A stretch of 64,000 nucleotides of DNA from Turnera subulata (lineage: Eukaryota; Streptophyta; Magnoliopsida; Malpighiales; Passifloraceae): positions 39,024 to 103,023 of the forward strand of contig JAKUCV010002511.1 of assembly GCA_028386065.3 (NCBI GenBank). Reading direction: 5' to 3'. Below the pieces are notes generated by a model that saw nothing but the letters and a program-made list of their open reading frames with translations, had not been told where the DNA came from and did not search any database. Below, one piece after another: positions 57,210 to 64,000 of the stretch. The position numbers and the translations under genes were made by a program. How positions within the stretch are numbered: the first letter of the stretch is position 1; each line of letters begins with the position of its first letter.

Positions 57210-58018
57210 TGTGAACACCCCAAATTTGACCCACTAATATTTCATTTTTATTGAATTATAAATATATTTTTGTCTATGGATTAATGAGATGATTTGATCC
57301 TAGGATGAAATGTGTTATAATTTAATATGGTGAATTATTAATATTTTTTTATTTTGGATTTTTTCGTATTTGACTTGGAATTATTGGGATGATTTAATTC
57401 TGAGTTTAATATGTTTAAGGTCTGAATTTTAAAAAAATATGGGTGTTTTATTTTTTAGGCTTTTTTATTATTTGTTTTTTATTTTTGGACCCTTTTGAGA
57501 TGATTTTGGGTTTAAAATAAATAAAGAGTTTGGACTGGTAGAACATGGACCCTCGAGCAATTTTAACACATCAAAAACACTGAACTTAGAGGCCTTTTAG
57601 TCTCAATTTTTGTCCAGAATTCAGATTAAATTATTTCCTTGATGGTTTTTGACATTTATGGTATTTAGAGTGGAGTGGGGAGAAAGTAAGGAAAAATAGG
57701 AAAATGGTAGGGATATACTACAAGTTAGGAGGTTTTTTAGAGCTTAAAACAGGTAAAATACTAATTAGGAAGGGCGTAAGAATCAAGTTGAACTGGAGCA
57801 ATGAGGATCAAAACCGAAAAGGAAAGAACAAAAATGGAAACAAGTGTCGGCGGACATGCGGCGCTTGCCAAACATCGCTCCCAGTTTCGGTAGTTTTCCA
57901 GATTTTTCTTGTTTTCTAGATTCTGGGTATCTACCGTTGGATCTAGGCATTCAATCCTGACCCTTAGATCAACACCACATTCAGAACCCCTAAACATTAT
58001 AAATAGAACCCCCCCATT
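57210..58018 (+). repeat. Probable 3' LTR of G0, first part
   Basis: It begins TGTGAACACCCCAAATTTGACCC and runs to just after the TATA box (57998-58006), where Copia-C is inserted. Around the TATA box it resembles the 5' LTR piece of G0 (2531-2591). The overlap is too short to prove they are a pair. The rest lies right of the window. Confidence 0.6.
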
Positions 58019-59561
58019 TGTAAGTAACTAGGCATGCAAACTTGACAATCAAATGCAGTGGAAAAACCCAGAAACCATGGAGCATCCAAGTGAAAGTAAC
58101 TAAACCGAATAACAATTTTTGCGTACCTGAATCGGTTGAGTTCTTTCACTCAACTGTTGTGCCGAATCAGCTAGAGCCGGAAAGAAATCCCACTCCTCTA
58201 CGGTATCCACACGAACCGTCGATCTCTGGTCGAAAAACATCTCAAGATCTCCAACCCGAGCACTCCTGAACCGTTGTGCTAGCTACGGATTTCCGAGAGC
58301 TATGTGGTGTTTCTTTCTTTCTCAAAGAATGGGTGTGTAATCTGAATTGTGTGTGAATGTTGTGTGTGTTGATAATCAGATCATCAAGCCCTATTTATAC
58401 ACACAATTAATGCATAGATTAATGAGACAATGGCCAACATTATCATGCATTAACCACCATGATTATACTTTAAGTCTAATCATGTCTCCACTATGTCTTA
58501 TTGCTCCACTAAGCATTAATGGATGCTCCACTAAGCATTAATGGGATTACACATCATATGGCATTAATTTCGGTTCAATAATTCTGATAATTAGTGAACC
58601 AAATCAGCCCAAAACGACCCGGTCCAACCATGGTCCAACCAAGGTTCAACCATGGTCCACTCACTTGGTCGAACCACGGTCCAACCATGGTTCAACCACC
58701 TGCTCGAATCAATAGTTCTAAGTGTGTGACCCTGTAGGCACTTGTATCGTTTTCCAATAATTGTAAAATCTCATTTTAAAATTATAAACAATGAGCGGTG
58801 TCTAGCAACACATCATTGCTACCCAAACGACAAGATCAGTACTGATTCAATATGCCTCGGAAGCATGTCACCATCCTTTAGTCACATTATCAAGATTAAA
58901 CACGAGACATGGAATAAGTCAATCTCGTATATGTTTAATCTAAGTTTCTTGATCCCCGAGTTAACTGTGTAAAACGGATACTAATGATATCACCATATCA
59001 CATAATCCGAGCTTGGCCATGCATTTACTGCTCAACTCTATCAAGAGGCCCAACTGATAATAAACCCGTTATATGGGTTGGACGAATTCCATCTTGATCA
59101 TACAAAACCCACTACACACTTATCATATACCCAATGATTACACTAAGGTCTACTCAGTTACGAATAGCCAAGAGTAATATCAAAGTATATGACTAACATG
59201 TTGGGAACCTTGATGATCTCAGGTCAAAGGACAATACATATAAGAACCACTAATGACAATCATATAACGTTCCATGTAGTGTTCTTATGTTGGGTCAGTC
59301 CAGACCACAAGTTCTCTAACTTGTACCCGTATGTAGAATTCATATCTCATATAATTCTCAACATACGCTAGTCTTAATTTATTATTACAACCCATCCATA
59401 ATAATAATCGACTAGGGACATTTAAGAATATAAAATATTCTAGGGTTATAAATATGTGCAAGCGTTTATCACATAAACATATTTATTGGAATAACCTTAA
59501 TGTATATACATGACTATATACAATCATCCAATGATTGGCTTTTGGGCATATTACACTAACA
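58019..59561 (-). repeat. 3' LTR of Copia-C
   Basis: Plus-strand ends TGTAAGTAACT and CACTAACA, 1543 bp, the reverse complement of the Copia-A/B LTR type. The PPT is at 59562-59574 on the minus strand (GCAAGTGGGAGAT). The minisatellite lies at 58619-58700. Confidence 0.88.
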
Positions 59562-59599
59562 ATCTCCCACTTGCACTAAAGCCAATCATCCATGTATCT

Positions 59600-62500
59600 A
59601 ATACCAATGGATGTAGCATGACCATCATGCTTCTGCTATGTGAGAGGCTTTGTCAATGGATCTGCTACAGAGTTCTCAGAAGGAACTTTGCACAGCCTCA
59701 GTTGTAGAGTCGGTAATTGTTTCTTGCTTGGAACTCTTCCAGCAAACAGCACCACCTCCAAGACAAAACACATAACCTGACTGCGATCTAAAATCATCCC
59801 TGTCTGTTTGGAAGCTAGCATCTGTGTAACCCTTTACAACAAGCTCATCAACGCTTCCATAGACAAGGAATGCATCCTTAGTCCTTCTCAAGTACTTAAG
59901 GATGTTCTTAACCGCTGTCCAGTGACTCTCACCGGGATCAGATTGATATCTGCTTGTGACACTCAAAGCATATGCGACTTCCGGTCGAGTACATAGCATG
60001 GCATACATGATAGATCCTATTGCAGATGCATAAGGGATCTTACTCATCCGCTCTCTCTCCTTAGATGTACTAGGACATTGATTCTTTGAGAGAGATATGC
60101 CATGTGACATGGGCAAGAAACCTTTCTTGGAATCTTGCATGCTAAACCTCTTTAGCACTTTGTCAATATATGTACTTTGACTTAGCCTAAGAAGCCTTTT
60201 GGATCTATCTCTATAGATATTTATACCTAGCACGCAGGCAGCTTCTCCTAAGTCCTTCATTGAGAAATTCTTTCCTAACCAAGTCTTTACAGACTGCAGT
60301 GTTGGAATATCACTCCCAATGAGCAGAATGTCGTCAACATACAATAACAAGAAAACGATAATGCTCCTACTAACCTTCTTGTAAACACATGGTTCATCTT
60401 CATTTTTAATGGAACCAAACTCTTTGATCACTTCATTAAAACGAAGATTCTAACTCCAAGAAGCTTGCTTCAGTCCATAAATGGATCTTTGCAACTTGCA
60501 TACCATATTAGAATTCTCTAGATCGACAAAACCTTCAGGTTGTGTCATGTACACATCCTTAAAAGATTTCCAATAAGGAAAGCGGTTTTGACATCCATTT
60601 GCTATATCTCATAATCATGGTATGCTGCTATAGCCAATAGAATCCGGATGGATTTAACCATGGCAACTGCCAAGAAAGTTTCATCATAGTCAATACCATG
60701 AACTTGCTTGAAACCTTTCGCAACCAGTCTCTCTTTAAAGGTAATCACATTACCATCCATGTTGGTCTTTTTCTTAAAGACCCATTTGCACCCTATGGGT
60801 TTTACCCCTTCAGGTGGATCAACCAAGGTCCATACCTTGTTTTCATACATGGATTGCATCTCCAAATTCATGGCTTCTAGCCACTTCTTAGAGTCTAGAC
60901 CCGTAATAGCTTGCTGATAGGAAGTGGGCTCATTCTCATCAATGAGCATCACGTCTCCAGTATGAGTCATAAGAAATTCATATCTCTCAGGCTCATACCG
61001 AGTCCTATCAGACCTACGCAGTCCGTGTGTTATAGGTACAGGATTCTCACCCACAACAACTTGTGGTTCTTGTCCTTGCTCCATCTCAGCCTCAATACCT
61101 CGAACTTCTTCGAGTTCAATTTTCCTCCCACTGATCTCTCTAGAAATAAATTCTCTTTCTAGAAAAATAGCAGTACGAGCAACAAACACTTTGTGCTCTG
61201 TGGGATTATAGAAATAATATCCTTTAGTTTCCTTAGGATATCCAACAAAAAGGCACTTGTCATATTTAGGGCCGAGTTTGTCTAATGCTTGACGTCTCAC
61301 GTAAGCCTCACAACCCCAAATCCTCATAAAAGACAAATGGGACGCTTCCCAGTCCATATCTCATATGGTGTCTTCTCAACCGATTTAGATGGAACACGGT
61401 TAAGTGTAAATGCAGCACTCAATAATGCATGTCCCCAAAATGAAGAAGGAAGGTCAGCTTGACTCATCATAGAACGAACCATGTCTCTATTCATCCTTTC
61501 AGATACACCATTCCATTGAGGCGTACCTGGTGGAGTAAGTTGTGATACAATACCACATTGCTTTAGATGATCAAGAAAATCTCGGTCTAAGTATTCACCT
61601 CCTCCATCAGATCGAAGCATTTTAATACTCTTGCCGAGTTGATTCTGTACTTCAGTCTTGAATTCTTTGAACTTTTCAAAGGATTCTGACTTGTGCTTCA
61701 TTAGATACACATAGCCATATCTACAGTAATCATCAGTATATGTAATGAAGTGTTGAAATCCACCTCTAGCCTGTGTTGACATAGGTCCGCATACATCATA
61801 ATGTATAAGACCTAACAAGTCCGAAGCTCTTTCACCTTTACCAGCAAAAAGAGCCTTCGTCATTTTGCCTAATAAACATGACTCACATGTCTTATATGAT
61901 TCAAAATCAAATGAGTCTAAAAGTCCATCTTTATGGAGTTTAGAAATACGAGTCTCGTTTATATGGCCCAATCGACAATGCCAGAGATAGGTTTCATTAG
62001 AATCATTTAGTCTAACCTTCTTCGTATTAATGTTATAGATTGGTGTTTCTAGGTTTAGAACGTACAAACCATTGCTCAAATATGCACCACCATAATAAAT
62101 ATCATTGAAATAAATAGAACAACAATTGTTCTTTATTACAAATGAAAAACCTTTCTTGTCCAGACAAGAAACAGAAATCAAATTCCTGCTTATGGTAGAA
62201 ACATAATAACAATCGTCAAGTTCTAAAACGAAACCACTCGGTAAGGGTAGATGGTAAGTCCCTACGGCTAATGCAGTAACTCTTGCTCCATTTCCAACGC
62301 GCAGGTCTATCTCTCCCTTTGCTAATCTTCTACTCTTTCTCAGTTCCTGCATATTTACACAAATGTCAGAACCACATCAGGTATCTAATACCCATGATGC
62401 AGAGATAGAGATATTAGCCTCTATAACAAAAATACCTGAAGCGGAAGTCTTACTTCCCTTCTGTTTCTTCACCTCTTCAAGCTAAATAGGGCAGTTACGC

Positions 62501-63090
62501 TTCCAATGGCCAGGTTTGTTGCAATGGAAATATTGTCCTTCCTTTGTAATACCACCTTTGGGTTTCAGTACATGGGAACAAGAAGATGCACATGCATCAA
62601 TATGCTGTTGGATTTATTTGCCTTCATCTGTTGCTCTACTGTTCCTAACATGTTAAGCAACTCAGACAAGGATTTGTCAAGATGATTCATAATGAAATTG
62701 ATGACAAATTGGTTGTAACTATCCGGCAACGATTGCAGGACTAGATCAACAGCCAACTCCTTTTGCAAAGGAAAACCTATACCCTCAAGGCTCTCAATGT
62801 ATCCAATCATTTTGAGCGCATGAGGTCTCACCGGTGATGACTCAGCCATCTTGCATTGGAACAATGCCTTAGAGGTCTCATACCTCTCGTGCCTTGCTTG
62901 CTCTTCAAAAAGCATTTTCAGATATTCGATCATATCGAACGCATCCAAGTTCTCATGTTGCTTCTAAAGCTCAGAGTCCATGATAACAAGCATAAGGCAT
63001 GCAACATCTAATGCATCATCAACATGCTTCTTGTAAGCATCTCTTTCCGCCCTAGGAGCAGTAGGCGCCGGTTCATTAGGAACAGGCCCT
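59600..63090 (-). pseudogene. gag-pol: Copia-C gag-pol polyprotein, degenerate
   Basis: From right to left: gag lacking its first codons (63090 down to 62565), with a stop near 62965 and a deletion of the Lys-rich linker near 62590; zinc knuckle with its first Cys lost (YFHCNKPGHWKRNC, near 62500-62540); protease with the same TGA as Copia-B in place of the active-site Gly (near 62380); a good integrase stretch 61324-62352 with the Asp, Asp and Glu motif regions readable (SDVCGP appears as YDVCGP); RT with YVDD at 60330-60341; RNase H cut by a deletion at about 59690. Stops and frame changes also occur near 60435, 60600 and 61330. Confidence 0.88.
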
Positions 63091-63091
63091 T

Positions 63092-64000
63092 TGTAAGTTT
63101 CCCTAGGCTATATGACATTCATATAGAAGCAAAAGGATGCAGCGGAAGACAAGGGAAACAACTAAGAACACATGTGAAGCTAGAAAACCGTATAACAATT
63201 TTCGTACCTTGTTCGGTTGAGGTCTTTCACCCAACTGCTGGAACGAATCATCTAGACCAAGACGAAGGCTGGAACGAATCAGTTAGAGCAAGAAGAAGAC
63301 CTGCTCCTCTACGGTATCCACACGAACCGTGACGGTTTGGAATCGTCCCACGAAACAAACTCGAGCTCCCCGGGCTGATGTGCTAGCAACAAAAATCGGG
63401 GCTGTGTGTGGTGTCTTTGGCTCTTCCTTTCTTTCACAAAGAAGAAGAGATGGTGGTGTATGTGTGTGGACTGAAAAACAAGCACAAGGCAGGAGAGGGG
63501 AGCAGCAAAAAACGTCCAGCAACAGCCAAACAAGGAGATGAATGATCTGATCATTCAAAACCAAGTGGAGACATAAGATAGTGCAAGTAATGGCCTACCA
63601 CCTTTGGCCCATCACCCACTAAACCATATCTTAGACAAGATAATGCTGCTCCCATCATTCTTTCCAGCACAACACACACAACATTCCACTCATGCCTGAT
63701 CAATAATTATTGATCCAAAACCGACCCTGGTTCAACCATGGTCCAACCACGGTTCAACCACGGTCCAACCATACCCGGTCCAACCATGGTCCAACCACTG
63801 TTCGACCATCTGCTCGAATCATCGGTTCTATGTGTGTGACCCTGTAGGCACTTGTAACGTCCGGCAATGATTGTAAAATCTCATTTTACAATCATAAACA
63901 AAGAGCGGCGTCTAGCAACACATCATTGCTACCCGAACGACAAGATCAGAACTGATTCACTATGCCTCGGAATATGTCACCGTCCTATCGTCCCATTATC
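63092..64000 (-). repeat. Partial LTR of a diverged copia relative, minus orientation
   Basis: It begins TGTAAGTTTCCC and contains the family blocks TCTACGGTATCCACACGAAC (63305-63324), a GGTCCAACC-type minisatellite (63725-63815) and the segment near 63840-63990 matching 58730-58880. It differs much more from the Copia-C LTR than the two LTRs of Copia-A or Copia-B differ from each other. It therefore probably belongs to a separate element inserted in the Copia-C gag. It runs off the window edge. Confidence 0.75.

Larger units (their letters stand above)
2531..58018 (+). mobile_element. Tat/Ogre-like Ty3 element G0, host of the nest (in pieces)
   Basis: Pieces belonging to G0: LTR 2531-2935 and 30656-31235; PBS 31236; leader; gag 31771-32845; gag end plus protease 40904-42365; spacer 42366-42590 and 51077-51609; antisense ORF 51610-52724; repeat-rich 3' region 52850-55116 and 56952-57209; 3' LTR start 57210-58018. 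The gag reading is restored across the G3 insertion and the 3' repeats across the solo LTR, which supports one split element. Known: Tat-lineage elements have long 3' regions with extra, often antisense, ORFs and tandem repeats. No RT, RNase H or integrase core was found. The link between the gag half and the 3' half rests on order and content, not on matching LTRs. Confidence 0.55.
58019..63091 (-). mobile_element. Ty1/copia element Copia-C, minus orientation, 5' part missing
   Basis: Read on the minus strand: gag (from about 63090) to RNase H (about 59670), PPT, 3' LTR (59561 to 58019). Sequence is close to Copia-B. The expected leader, palindrome array and first gag codons are absent: at 63091 the gag passes directly into another LTR. 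The left flank is CCATT (58014-58018); the matching duplication would be outside the window. Confidence 0.82.

Noticed and set aside
1..64000. tRNA, rRNA, riboswitch or host protein-coding genes
   Set aside because: No cloverleaf, rRNA-like block or recognisable host protein was seen on either strand. tRNA-like words occur only as primer-binding sites.

Overview
The window looks like a block of plant (eudicot-type angiosperm) repeat-rich chromatin. Every region I could interpret is LTR-retrotransposon sequence. I recognise no host gene, tRNA, rRNA or bacterial-type feature. Family assignments come from recognised protein motifs and from element ends (TG...CA termini, target-site duplications (TSDs), primer-binding sites (PBS), polypurine tracts (PPT)), read by eye without alignment software. 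I cannot name the species.

Layout, left to right. 1 to about 2530: the 3' end of a Sirevirus-like Ty1/copia element (env-like ORF remnant, five PPT-like tracts, LTR). About 2531 to at least 58018: the scattered parts of an old Tat/Ogre-like Ty3 element (element G0), which hosts most other insertions. 2936-30655: an Athila-like Ty3 element (G1) inserted in the 5' LTR of G0. 5269-22486: a Tekay/Del-like chromovirus (G2, TSD CAGAG) inserted in the gag of G1. 6056-14421: a Ty1/copia element (Copia-A, TSD TAGTT) inserted in the 5' LTR of G2. 23959-27135: a 3.2-kb putative solo LTR on the minus strand (TSD ATATA) inserted in G1. 32846-40898: a second Tat-like element (G3, TSD GCTAC) inserted in the gag of G0. 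42591-51071: Copia-B (TSD GAATG), same family as Copia-A. 51077-57209: the 3' untranslated part of G0, with an antisense ORF remnant, a 24-G run, a 1.6-kb array of about 46 GGGGCATGCTACCCC-like units, and a minus-strand solo LTR (55117-56946). 57210-58018: start of what is probably the 3' LTR of G0. 58019-63091: Copia-C on the minus strand. 63092-64000: part of another LTR of that copia superfamily. The nest is four levels deep: G0 > G1 > G2 > Copia-A.

All coding regions are broken by stops, frameshifts or deletions, so no element looks autonomous. The copia copies keep remnants of gag, protease, integrase, reverse transcriptase and RNase H. G2 keeps gag, PR, RT, RH, IN and a chromodomain. 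G0, G1 and G3 keep gag and a protease region but no recognisable RT, RNase H or integrase core.

The most striking unexplained signals are repeated dyad-symmetric motifs in the non-coding parts of three unrelated families: (1) 16-17 copies of AACATCGATGTT, mostly in pairs, in the leader of Copia-A and again of Copia-B; (2) fifteen copies of a self-complementary 17-mer, AACAGNGTSASNCYGTT, across G1; (3) the GGGGCATGCTACCCC array in G0. Other leads are a protease-site stop codon shared by Copia-B and Copia-C, an 83-bp foldback inside an LTR, a 65-bp templated duplication inside a reverse-transcriptase gene, and a likely assembly artefact around the single N at 45150.
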